DNA of 64,000 nt from Bidens hawaiensis. Lineage: Eukaryota > Streptophyta > Magnoliopsida > Asterales > Asteraceae. The DNA lies in assembly GCA_021521415.1 (NCBI GenBank), contig JAIQDT010000187.1, positions 1,736,001-1,800,000 on the forward strand, written 5' to 3'. Positions 23,950 to 34,960 of this stretch are shown here, piece by piece. The notes under the pieces are model-generated. The model did no database searches. It had not been told where the DNA came from and saw only the letters and a program-made list of their open reading frames with translations. How positions within the stretch are numbered: position 1 is the stretch's first letter; the number at the start of each line of letters is the position of its first letter. The position numbers were made by a program, and so were the translations under genes.

Positions 23950-26933
23950 ATGGAAGACGATCGTGAATGTAAGTTTTTGCTATGTTTGAACTAATCAACG
24001 GTAGATGTATACTATGTTTATAATCGTGGCAGTAACCTGTATGTTAGTTTCTATGAGAATCACATGATAATTGATTAGTTTAGTTTGTGAGCTGTTCATA
24101 TTAGGAGTGTTTAATATGGTGAATTTTGGTGTTTATACTATGAGTGTGTTACTATAACTGATTATAATGCTATATAATATGAGTGTGTTAATATTTAGGA
24201 TTGTTAAAATGGTTGATTTTATAATATGAGTGTGTTTTGAGCGTGTTTGGATTACTTTATGAGGTTTTTTTGGTGTTAACACGTTTTTTTTAATGTTTTG
24301 TGTAGATGATTCAAGTGTTTTGGTTGAAGGTCAAGGGGTTGATATAATTCCTGAAGTTGCTTCTTCTTACAGACCTGTTAAAGGAATGATGTTTTCGTTA
24401 ATTGATCAAGCATTTGATTTTTATAGTGAATATGTTAAAATAGCTGGATTTGGGGTTCACAAAGGTGGATCTTACCTGCATGATGTTGTACTAAAGACCA
24501 AGTATTTTACATGTTGTAAAGAATGTCACAAGCCAACCAAAATGTATGATTCAAAAGGTGATTGTAATGAATCAAGCAAGCCATATTATAAAAGAAGGAA
24601 GAGGTCGACAATTAGATGTGGTTGTAAAGCACATCTACAGTTAAAATCTGTTGACGGTGCAATTTTTGAAGTATATGATTTTGTTGAAGGCCATAATCAT
24701 AGGATGGTAGTAGATTTTGATATGCAGTTTGTTCGTTATGTGAGGAAGTTAACACATGTCCAAGAGGAAGCTATTTATGAGCTGTCTAATATGAACCTGG
24801 GACATGTTAAAGCGTTTAACCTTATGAGAACACAATATGGTGTTTTTGAAAAAGTAGGTGTAACTAAAGATGATTATAAGAATTTTAAACAAGGTTTGAA
24901 TTGTTATATTGGAGAGTATGATGCTGAGATGATTGTTCAGAGATTGTGTGAGAAGAAAACATTTTGATCCGATTATTATTTTGAATATGATGTCAATGAT
25001 GATCGTGAGTTAATTCGTGTGTTTTGGGCTGATGAGATTTCAAAGAGTAATTATCTTGCATTTGGGGATGTTATATCTTTTGATGCTACATTTAAGACTA
25101 ACAAGTAAGTGATCAAAATAGTTTTCAATATAATATTCAAGTGTATTCGTTTGTGTGTGTATGAATATGTTTTTTATGTACAGGTACAAGATAGTTTTTG
25201 TACCGTTCACGGCAATTGATAACCATTGTCATAGTGTGGTTGTCGGTGCTGGATTATTATCTTCTAAAACTATTGAATCGTAAACATGGTTATTGCAAAT
25301 GTTACTTAAGTCGTTTGGTAGTGCACCGAAGGTTGTTGTTACTGATCAAGACTCTGCTATGAAACAAGCTATTGCATCTGTGTTTCCAAATACAAGGCAT
25401 AGGTTATGTATGTTGCATATAATGGAGAAAGTTGCTGACAAGGTAACCTTTAAATGTGTTTGATTTAAGTGTTTTAAGCATTTTAATAAAGAGCGTTTTA
25501 CAAGCGTTACATGGTATTAGTTTTTTGATGTTTAATATGTGAGCGAGTTATGAGCGTAACATATTTTATTATAGATTTTGTTAATGAGCGTTTCATAAGC
25601 GTTTATCAATTTTGTTATCAGGTTGGAGCTGATCTATGTAACAACGAAGATTTTAAGAGTAGGCTATGTAATATTATGTGGACGGATTCAATTAGTCCTT
25701 TTGAATTTGAGGAAAAATGGCAGGCTATAATGGTTGAGTTTGAGCTTGACAGGAATAAATGGCTTACTGATATGTATGAAATCAGATTTGATTGGATACT
25801 TGCTTTTTATAGAGACAAACCTTTGTCTGGATTGATGCGTACAACAACAAGATTAGAGAGGGAAAACCATTTTTTCGGACAAGCTACAAATTCTCAGTTA
25901 ACACTAGTTGAGTTTTTCAACTATTTTGATTTTTCTACGGAGAAACAGAGATACAATGGCAGATGGTGTGATAATGATAGTAGGTACACGTATCGGCAGT
26001 TAGAAACCAGAAGTTATCTTTAAAGGGAAGCGGTTAGGATATATAAAAGATCTATTTTTAATGATGTTCAAGATGAAATGAATGAAATTGTTGGTGGTGT
26101 TTCACAATTCAGTTCTTGTGAAGAAGGAGGTTATTTGAGGTGTAAAAATGGGATTTTAATGCTTATGTTCCCGGATTTTTGGAAGTAAGTTTGAGCGTTT
26201 AGTAAGCATTTTAGTTTAAAGTTGTTTAATCTTAACTTAATCAACAAGCGTTTAATAAGCGTTTAAATTGGGATTTTTTATACTTTTCTTTTTTTAGGTA
26301 GTGTTTAAGAAGGACGATGAGTTTGGTGGAGAATCTACTTCAACATGCTCTTGCAAAAGATTTGAACAATATGGTTTGTTGTGTCGGCATATTTTCTACG
26401 TTATGAATATGTATTAAGTCAAGAAATTCCCGAAAAGATATATAAATGATCGATGGAGGAAAGAGGCTGCGGTGAATATCGGAATAGTTCCAATGTCAGA
26501 GTTAGGTAATGATCAGAACAGGAAGATCAAAGAGATTTCAAGAGAAATAAAATATGCCGGCGAATACCTTATTAATAGTTATGTTGCAGATATCGATGAA
26601 TTGATTAAAGTTAGAGATGAAATGAATTTGATGATTGAAAAAGAAGACTTAACTCGGTATGAAAGAGTACGTCCATCTAAAAGGGATAGATTTGCTGCTG
26701 TTTTAGGTTTTGAACAACCATCAGAAGTTACTATTCGTGTACCTACTGGAATAAGAAACAAGGTTCGTGGCTCACACAAAAGAATTAAATCAAAGAAAGA
26801 GATAACCGTTAGTCGATCTGGAAGAGTTATAGGGAGTGTCAGATTTGTCACCAACCTGGCCACAATATTAGAACTTGCGAAACATTACAGCAACAACCGC
26901 AACAATGAATTCGTAATTGATTGTTTCAGATAG
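23950..26933 (+). pseudogene. FAR1-RELATED-SEQUENCE-like MULE transposase pseudogene
   Basis: A FAR1 DNA-binding domain, MULE transposase core and SWIM zinc finger are present in the order of FRS proteins and Mutator-like transposases. Exon 1 (ATG 23950 to 23968) splices in phase to 24306. The FAR1-type domain spans about 24400-24720 (IRCGCKAHL...EGHNH). The transposase core includes ISFDATFKTNK, then an intron (25105-25183), then VVVTDQDSAMKQAI, giving two of the three DDE acidic residues. Further exons are 25622-26184 and about 26298 onward. The SWIM finger reads TCSCKRF...GLLCRHIF (about 26340-26397). Inactivating changes are TGA at 24965, TAA near 25279, TAA at 26021, TAA after NMY near 26416, and a phase break near 26185/26298. 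Each disrupts otherwise well-preserved protein, so decay is fairly recent. Confidence 0.8.
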
Positions 26934-27181
26934 GAAGAGTTAGTTTATTTGTTTTAGATTTTGTGTTTTGTAGGTACCTTTTTTACACAAGAGTTTCACA
27001 AACTTATGACAAGAGTTTTGATAAACTTTTTATTTATTTACTTTTAAAAACACGGGGTTACACCCCATCAGACCCCATCATCATCAGACCATGCAAACTA
27101 AAAAAATAAATAAATAAAAAGCTAACATCATCAGCCCCCATCAGACCCCATCAGCCCCATCACTCCCTGTTCTTGATGATC
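26934..27181. other. Spacer with CCCCATCA repeats
   Basis: Several copies of (A)CCCCATCAG and CATCATCAG occur between 27056 and 27180, between two convergent coding remnants. Nothing else was recognised. Confidence 0.5.
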
Positions 27182-27502
27182 TCACGCCCTGTTCTTGATG
27201 ATCTCATGCCCATCTTCCTTGAACTCCATGTTGGTTGACACTTTTGAAGCCGTGCCAACCAAAGTACCATACACGGAGTCGTAGCATGTAGTCCGTTGTT
27301 TCAAGAACTCAACAGTCTTTGCCTTGAACTCACTATCTGGTAGCTCCGTGAGTTCGTTGTATGTGTCAAGAGTTTTGGATTTCTCTTGAAGCACGTAGGC
27401 TTGTGAGTGTTGAAGGGCGGTGAGAAACCTCTCATCCTTTTCTTTCTCAAGATCCAACTAGGCTTTCACCATGCTTTTCACAGTTTTATCACATGAAAAC
27501 AT
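27182..27502 (-). pseudogene. Small unrecognised coding remnant A
   Basis: From ATG at 27502 the - strand reads MFSCDKTVKSMVKA, a TAG, then a 90-residue lysine/glutamate-rich, probably helical segment (LDLEKEKDERFL ... HEIIKNRA) to 27182. A TATA-like ctatatat lies about 60 bases upstream and a short leader precedes the ATG, as in a real gene. It was not recognised as any family. It lies between the FRS-like transposase and the Ulp1 remnant and may be an accessory ORF of the same element. A single nonsense codon is the only visible lesion. Confidence 0.4.
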
Positions 27503-28131
27503 TTTTGTGTGTGTTTTTTGAGTGTTTTTGTGTGATTTGAATAACAAGAATGGATGTGAAATATATAGACATAATTTGGATGTCTAGACATAATTGTGAG
27601 TAGCTGAGATAGAGTTATTCAATGTCATTTAATTTTGATTTAAGCTATCATCATCACACAAATGTCATTTTTTATTTCTTAAGCTCGTTTAACCTTAGTG
27701 TATATGCTTTTTAATCTTTTTGGTAGTTGACATAGTGTAATTTAATTTAATTTTATTGATGTAGGCTATCATTACAAAAATCTTTTTCCAATTTTTGGCA
27801 GGTGAGTAGTAATAAATGTAATTAAACTATATTAAAACATAGGTTTTTTAATGTAATTAAACCTGATACAGTGGTGTAGCGTACAACAAGCGTGTATGAG
27901 CGTGTAATGAGCGTCTTTAACTACGTCATCACACTGTTCTATGTTTGCCCGTGAGTATACAGTTTTGAACGTTGTTAAAGCATTTTGTTTTTTATTATGA
28001 TTTTGGTCCGTGAACTTGCAGTTCTTTTTTGTCTTTTTGTCCTTTATTTACTATTTGGTCCGTGATCTTTTCCTATATATACATGCTATATTTTGTTACA
28101 CTTATATCCACATATCTCAAAATCAGTTATA
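27503..28131. promoter_or_regulatory. Shared upstream region of two divergent small genes
   Basis: The 629-bp AT-rich spacer has TATA-like sequences facing outwards on both sides: near 27560 on the - strand, and CTATATATAC near 28072 on the + strand. It also holds GAGCGTGTA/GAGCGTCTT words at 27890-27920. The bidirectional promoter role is inferred from layout only. Confidence 0.35.
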
Positions 28132-28471
28132 ATGGATGCCTATCATCATCAACATCATCATCATCTAAATCAGCATCTTTCAAGGAAGCTTTGAAGATGA
28201 AGATTGTGGAGCAGGTCGCCGCAGACAAAGCTTGACGTGATAAGCTAACGCATGAGTTTGTGATGCTTACAATAATATGGATTACAGGGATGTTATTATG
28301 AATGTTATTGTCAAAATGCTTGCTAGTACTATCCGAGATCTTGCGGTTTTGTTTATGGTTGATATTGGGAAGAATGAGTTTGAACAGTTTAAAGTATTAT
28401 CAAAGGAAATTCTTGAACTAAGCTGCTCAATGAAATTAAAGTTGGATTTTCTCAAGTCACTATTAGAGTAG
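28132..28471 (+). pseudogene. Small unrecognised coding remnant B
   Basis: An ATG at 28132 follows a TATA-like box and short leader. The coding trace switches frame: a Ser-rich start (SSSTSSSSKSASF), then KEALKMKIVEQVAADKA, a TGA, RDKLTHEFVML, and after another frame change MDYRDVIMNVIVKML through LKLDFLKSLLE to the stop at 28471. The product would be about 110 residues and mostly helical. No family was recognised. At least two frameshifts or stops are present. Confidence 0.35.
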
Positions 28472-28647
28472 GGGCTAGTGGGCTGATGTGTTGAGAGTTT
28501 GATGAGCGTTTGTATTGTTTTTTTAAAATTTTTTATCTTGTAGCATTTCGTGTGTGTTTTTGGTAATAATAATATTTCCAATGTTTTGTTCGTTGATTTT
28601 TACTAACATAAGGGCATTGTTTAAAATAGATACCAAATTTTTGAAAG

Positions 28648-29270
28648 TAGTCAAATTAGTTGTTGCCTTCTTTGGAGTTCTTCAATCAACTCCGTCCCGG
28701 AAAAAGCTTCGTCGTTATTTTCAGTAAATTCATGCGCCTTCTCGATAAGATAATATCTTTTCATGTTTAGATCTGACAGAAGGATTTTGCCCAAATACTT
28801 TGCCCTCAATCTTTTTAACTGTTTCACTTGTTTAGGACATTCCTTGTAAAATCCGCACGTCCACGGCTTCTTCCCATCATATTTCTCCATGTGTCTCATA
28901 GCAAAAACCTCCAAATCTACCCCATTTTCGGTTGCTCACCATGCCATCCTTAATATTGTGATTGAAGCCTTTTGGATTTGATCAGCAATGGGGTGATTGA
29001 TTTTCTTAAGATACATGCAAAAGACGGTTCTCTAAAAAAAATTAAAAGCACTTAAGTATTTCACAAATTTATAATAGATAATTGTTGAGAGTTTGTTGAG
29101 CGTTTACCAGGATTTGAGGAATCTTTGTTGTATCTTTCTTCAAAAAATCTTCTGATTGCTCTTTGCTTGTCCTCTGGCCTTTTAAACTTTTTATCAGCCG
29201 GTACTTCATGATGTGCACTGTTGTCAAGCAACTCTATCACTCCTGTTTGTAGGTAGAAAGCCATCATATA
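28648..29270 (-). pseudogene. Ulp1-like C48 protease pseudogene, C-terminal part
   Basis: Ulp1/SENP proteases cleave SUMO; many plant MULEs carry a related gene. Reading from 29270 leftwards, the - strand has MMAFYLQTGVIELLDNSAHH (the D of the family's 'DN' motif), an intron near 29030-29108, YLKKINHPIADQIQKASI, then NGVDLEVFAMRHMEKYDG. Family members have the catalytic cysteine in a D-C-G-V-F context; here it reads D-L-E-V-F, so the nucleophile is gone. A stop (TGA) lies just upstream, near 28935. The upstream half, including the catalytic histidine in KDHFYM, is found beyond 63811 because Gypsy-A inserted between them. Confidence 0.75.
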
Positions 29271-30248
29271 TGTTTTGGATAAAAATCAGCTAAGGATAAT
29301 GTATCCAAATCTGTCAAGTGAGGTATAGTGCTAACACGATAGAAACGAATGTATAATCGAAATCTTGGTAAACACAATGATTTGATCACGAGGGAAAAAA
29401 CCCTTGATTATGATAATCTTACTTCGGTCAAAATCTAGCAAGGTAATCTTTGGTCGAATTGCTTCGGTCAAGGATTAACAATGTAATCTTTGGTAGGATG
29501 GTACGTGATTATAATAATCTCCGGCACAAAAAACCCTTGGACGGTGAAAAATATCACCGTCAAGTTTATTGATGGTAAAAAGAAGGTTACAAGTGTTGTG
29601 GAGTTGATGATCAACGAATGCTATATGTGTGAGTATAAAATATCTTAACAACTAGAATACGTGAGATTGTGTGTGTTCTAATGTTGATCTCGACTCTGTA
29701 TATAAAGAAAAATACATACAACAAACTAACAACTATGCCCTATAATATCGCTAGTCTTCCACTCTCTTCCATCGTGTATTTGACCACGTGCTAGCAAACG
29801 TTTAATGACGAAATAAGCGGTAGACTAGGTCTAGGAGCCGTTGAGGTTATTTAAACATCAATCTTTATACGAAATCGTGCATCAATAAATATGTTGAATA
29901 AGGATCCTGGATCCATACTTCAGCTAGAAAATACTCCATGAGGATAATTGATACAAGCACGTCTTCAAGAATAACATATCTTGTCTTCTAGTACTTGACA
30001 ATCGGTCTTACTTCTCGCTTTAGCTTAGTCTTCAATCTTGAGCATATGCCATAGATGTCTCGTGTAGCAAACTGGATCTTAGAGTTGTTATACCTGTCTA
30101 ACACATCACCATACTAAACGCAATCATTAGTAAACAAGTAATACCGAGGATCGTTGATCCTTTATAACCTGATACATATCTCAAGGATAATCTATCCATA
30201 AGATAGTTAAGGATTAAGGATCCTCAGCATAAAATTCATGCCCTAACA
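29271..30248 (-). repeat. Gypsy-A 3' LTR
   Basis: 978 bp, TGTTTTGG...CCCTAACA on the + strand (TGTTAGGG...CCAAAACA in element sense). It holds AGGATAATGTATCC and AGGATAATCTATCC palindromic words and several GGATCC sites. Confidence 0.93.
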
Positions 30249-30262
30249 ATTGCCCCCAAAAT
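30249..30262 (-). other. Gypsy-A polypurine tract
   Basis: The - strand reads TTTTGGGGGCAAT immediately before the 3' LTR TGTTAGGG. The same tract stands at the same place in Gypsy-B (34961-34974). Confidence 0.75.
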
Positions 30263-30472
30263 GGCGGGTGATAGTGGAACACAGCTATCATTTTGAAATT
30301 CAAACTTCTGCGAAAACTGATAGATGGGACGGTTTTGTCAGAAATATTTACCATTTTAACCCTCGAGTTAATAATAACCGTCTAAATATGCCGTCCTATA
30401 TCTTTGGTTATAATCATACCTCCAGCCGACGCATCAGGTATCCTTCCTATTCTTTTCTTATTTTCTTTAATC

Positions 30473-32074
30473 ATGTCTGCTGCTTCATCTTCTTCTCACC
30501 TGTCTCCTTCTAAACCTTTCGAACAAACATCCGATGACTCCGAGTTGTCGGAAATGGAACCACAATGCCTCATAGCCAACCCGTCTGCCGAGATTTGCAA
30601 ACTCACATATCCCGAGATTGATGATTTCCGCTCACTGTTTCCTCCGAAAACCCTATTCCGACCTTACGAATCCAGCGTCCGCTGCGATGTATATTCCAAG
30701 GTCTGGGTGTGCTTTTCGGCGAGTCCCTTCCTGATCGGCTACAAGTATCCTTTTCCTCCTTTTACTCAAAGTTTCTTCGATTCCACCGGGATATATACAG
30801 GCTATGCCTATGATTTGGAGGGTCCTCAGCACTATCGAGAGAATCATCAAAGAGCAAGAGATGGATTTTGGTCTTCCAGAGTTATCACACCTGTACACCC
30901 TCACTACCCACAGTCCTGCCTGATTTATCTTCAAATCCAAGCCTCGAAAACCTCACCCAATATTAAAGTCACTTTAAATGATTCCTTGTGGAGGAATCAG
31001 TTTTTCTTTGTAAAACGTGACTCAACACCAGGAGGGATTGATCTCCCTTCAAAGTGGGTTAGAAAGGGTAGGATCCTGGATCCTTAAGAAATAGCAGGAT
31101 CCTAGATGCTTTTAACTTTAATTCCGAATCTTCCTTTTTGTTTGCAGTTGACAACTTTGCTTCTTTAGGCAAGTTACTTGGCACAAAAGAGAAAACAAAA
31201 CGGTTCCTAGCACTGGACACCGAAGTTAGAACCTTTCAAGCTCGTTTTGTTGAAGCTTTCTGCGAAATCTCTTCGGGTTCCAGCATGTCAAGTGAGTTTA
31301 TAAAAATAATTTTAAGATAAATAAAATTAGTTTAAATACTTATCTGTTAACTTTTCTTTTGTAGGCGCCAAAAAATCTCAGAGGTCAGCCGGTAAGTTCT
31401 CCCGGGAAGATATTGACTGCATGGTCACCTCTCCTGTCATCAAGAAAGAAGCTTCAAAAGCAACCACTAGTTCCGAGCCCAAGACTGCAACAACCAGGGC
31501 TAAGTCCACCGCTTCCAAAAGAAAGAGGTCCTCAGATCCGAGACCCATTATGACATTGTCCTCTCTGTAAGTATCCTATATCCTGATACTTTGAGTTGTA
31601 GGATCCAATATGACTTTGATTGCTTTGTTGTATGTAGGCTATGAGTGCTTTCAAAGAGCACTATGAAAAGACTATCAGCCAAATGAGTGACAAGCTGTCG
31701 GGGTTAGGGAAGGCCGTGGTCGCCAAAGACAAGGCCATGATCCAGCTCTCCAAAGAGAAAAAACAGTTGGAGGATCAGCTATCCTTAGCCGAAGCCCAAC
31801 GTCAAGAGGCAGTGGAGCAGGCTACAGATGAGGCCAAGGTATGGGCTGCCAGGTCGGTATTCCAAGCACGGATCAAGATGGCGTAGGAGGCCGGTGATCC
31901 TGCTTTTGACAAGACGACCTGGGATGTGGAAAAGTGGAAGGATGCCCTTGACGATCTTGGTGGTGAGGACGATGATGAGATGGCTGAAAATACCGAGGCT
32001 GGGACTAGTGGCGTCAAGGAGGTGGCTGAAGCTGGCAAGGGAGAAGGTGCTGCTGAAGGTGAAGATGCAGCTTA
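30473..32074 (+). pseudogene. Antisense accessory ORF of Gypsy-A, spliced, broken
   Basis: This gene runs opposite to gag-pol. Predicted exons are 30473-31067, 31148-31291 and 31365-31566 (GT-AG, phases compatible), and a last exon from about 31646 to a TAG ending at 32074. Exon 1 encodes a domain with YPFPPFTQSFF and QFFFVKRDST, resembling the 'putative gypsy type transposon' family (PF04195) known from accessory ORFs. Exon 3 is basic (KSTASKRKRSSDPRP). Exon 4 is a coiled coil (SKEKKQLEDQLSLAEAQRQE), then an acidic tail. A TAG at 31884-31886 interrupts the coiled-coil exon. Function is unknown. Antisense accessory ORFs between pol and the 3' LTR are established for Tat elements. Confidence 0.7.
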
Positions 32075-33475
32075 GGTGGGAAATGAAGGATATAGAAGAC
32101 AAGGCCCGAGCCCACTTTTTTATTTTGTGTTGATGTTTTTCTGAACAATTGCTTTAGTTTGTAATAAACAATAGTAACTAGGATAAATGATTCATGATCC
32201 TTAAGACAATTTGCGGGGGTGACAAAGGTGGATGAATCCTCTGTTTGTGGGGATGAAGTCTTATTGCCCCTGTTTTTAATTTTCCTGCACTCATGAACAG
32301 TTAGTAGTACTCACTTAATCCGGATGGATGGTCCATCTTTTGCATTGTGAAGTCCGGGTTAAGAATATTGGATAAGTCCTGGTGGCTTATTCTAATTAAT
32401 ATAAATCTTTTGACTATTTTCCTGTTGTTTATTTTTAAAAGTTTGTTAGATATAACTTTAGTATTATTGATAGTTTTGATAAATAATCTTAAGTAAAAGA
32501 TTTTAGGATAAAAGATCCTTATGAAGGTTACTTAGGATAGAATATCCTTAAAGAACAAACAGTAGGATAAGGTATCCTTAAAAGTTGAGAAAAGTTATAC
32601 AATAGAATATCCTAAAGGATAAATTTTAGGATAAAGTATCCTTAGAAATAGGTAAAGATTTTTGTAATAAAATATCTTCAAAGGAATAACCTTCTAAGAT
32701 GAAATATCCAAAATTATTGCAACTAAGATAATACATAAATTCATTAATAGAGATCATACCGGAAGGTCTAGGTAGACCTAAGTTACCATAAGTACTGAAC
32801 TTTCAGTGATCCTTGAAGGAATAACTTTAGAATTCTGGATCCTTAGAATTTTGATCCTCACAATGAAGTTAGAAAATTTGTTGCAAACAACTTGTAGTTT
32901 TAGTGGGATTAAGCCCATTAAGCTGGGGACAAGCCTATAAATTAACTGGGGACAAGCCCGTGAACTGGGGACAAGCCCAATCGTGAGTTAAACTGGGGAC
33001 AAGCCCAAATACTAGGGACAAGCCCAAACTGATGTTAAACTGGGGACAAGCCCAAAGACTGGGGACAAGCCCAAACTGGGATAACGTGAAAACGTTATAA
33101 ACCTTAGCTAACATGAAAATGCTAGAAACCTTTGTCTTGAGATAACGTGAAAACGTTATAAACCGGTGGTATGGTACATCTACCATAATTCGTAGGATCC
33201 TCTATATAGACGAAAGCAACGAAATTGTCAGCCACTAAGCGTGTACTGGTCCCGCTGGCCCGAACTATACGTTGGATAACGTGCGCTCTAGGCGAGAGTG
33301 TAGAAACTCTATTTATAAGAAAGGTGAAAACCTTTAAACCTTAGAGGATATAACCATCGGGGGTCATATCCCAACGTGGGCTAGGCCAAGAGAAATAGGA
33401 TAATACCTTTTATGTAAAGGAGAGGTGGCCAACCTCTTGAGCATTACGTATATTATTATAATCCTGCATTGTTAC
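32075..33475. repeat. Gypsy-A 3' untranslated region with family-specific repeats
   Basis: From 32500 to 32690 there are about five imperfect palindromes of the form AGGATA(A)n-TATCCTTA. From 32922 to 33082 there are seven copies of (C)TGGGGACAAGCCC with 18-35 bp spacing. From 33082 to 33165 GATAACGTGAAAACGTTATA occurs twice. The same three blocks, in the same order, follow the 3' LTR of Gypsy-B. Confidence 0.85.
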
Positions 33476-34152
33476 TCAAAACTTGTGATGTGCTAAAAGT
33501 AGTCTAAAATTTATTAACTAAAACTAAGCTAATCTAGACACTAAGTAATAATTCTAGACTCTTAACTTAACTAAAACTACTAACCGGCAAGTGAACCGGT
33601 CGACTCTAGTACAGCTAAGTAAGTCCGGATATCGAACCCACGAGACTCTTTAAATTACGTAACTAGCTAAATTAGACTCTACTAACAGACACGACTATTT
33701 ATTTTATATTATTGGGGGGTTTTACAAAAAACTAATATTAAATTAATTAATAAAACTAAAGATGACTTAAACCTAGATTTAAATCAGATGATGGCGAACA
33801 ACCACTAGGCTAGAATCCCTAATGCATCAATTATCAAATGGTTGGAAAATGTTAAGTTATGGAACCAGGATCTTAAACTATTCACTTAATGGAAAACCGA
33901 ACAGGACCCTTGACCCTTCTCAAGAAGACACCTATGGAATCCTAATAAGCTATTAAAATTACCGGTTTTAATTAGACTCCCTTACAGTCGCTAATTTATT
34001 TTATGACAAGTACCTCTCTAAGAAATCCTACCTTACAGCGCGGAAATCAAAGGTAGTTTAATGAATTCACTCGACTAGATAAACAAAGCTGATAAATCAA
34101 ACCTAGACGAACTCCTTACAAAAAACTAAATCTAACAATTTAAACAAGCAAG
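33476..34152. mobile_element. Unclassified element, left part
   Basis: This is foreign to Gypsy-A when compared with Gypsy-B. It contains the phrase ACCGGCAAGTGAACCGGTCG followed by 'atatcgaacccacgagact', a motif seen in many plant long-repeat families. No coding sequence. It continues at 42764 after Gypsy-B. A GTTAC pair (33471-33475 and 44009-44013) may be its target duplication, but the left border could also be up to ~12 bp further in. Confidence 0.55.
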
Positions 34153-34960
34153 TGTTTTGGATAAAAATCACTCAAGGATAATGTATCCAAATCTGTTATG
34201 TGAGGTGAGGTGCTAACTCGATAAAGACAAGTGTATGAGCGTAATATTGGTGAACACAAAGGTTTGATCACGAGGGAAAAAGCCCTTAACCAAGATAGTC
34301 TTACTTCGGTCAAAACTTATCAAGGTAATCGTTGGTAAAATAACTCCGGTTAAGGATTAATAAGATAATCTTTGGTCGAAGCACTTTAGTCAATGATCAA
34401 CAAGGTAACCTTCGGTCGATGAGTATATGGTTATCGTGGTCTCTGGCACAAAAAATCCTTGGATGGTGAAAACTATCACTGTCGATTATATTGATAAATA
34501 AAAGGTGATTACAAGTGTTTGTGGAGTATATGATCGAGATTACAAAGAAAGCTAGAGTGTAGAGAGAATGCTAGTTTCTGCTCTAGTGTGTGTGTTAGTA
34601 CATGTGTTTCCTAACTGATCATCATCTCAATATAAATCAAAGATAATAACTCAATGGAGTTATTAATAATAAATACCATTAACTATTTTTCCTAAAAATC
34701 CGCCTTTATCTTGAATATACTTGTAACAACCACTTTGACCACGTGCTCCATCACTCAGGCTGCGAAATAGGTGGTAGACCAGGTCTTCTATCCGTTACAT
34801 CTGTTATATATAATGTTATACACATGAAACAACCGTTAGTAAATAATAAGTACTGTGGATCCTTGATCCTGACGGGATCTGGAACACACGCTAAGGATAA
34901 CTGATCCAAAACATATGCCAGGATAACATATCCACAGTGTCAAATTTCTGTGCACTAACA
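34153..34960 (-). repeat. Gypsy-B 3' LTR
   Basis: 808 bp, TGTTTTGG...GCACTAACA on the + strand, followed by the purine tract complement ATTGCCCCCAAAA. It is related to the Gypsy-A LTR at its ends and in scattered blocks but well diverged in the middle. Confidence 0.93.
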
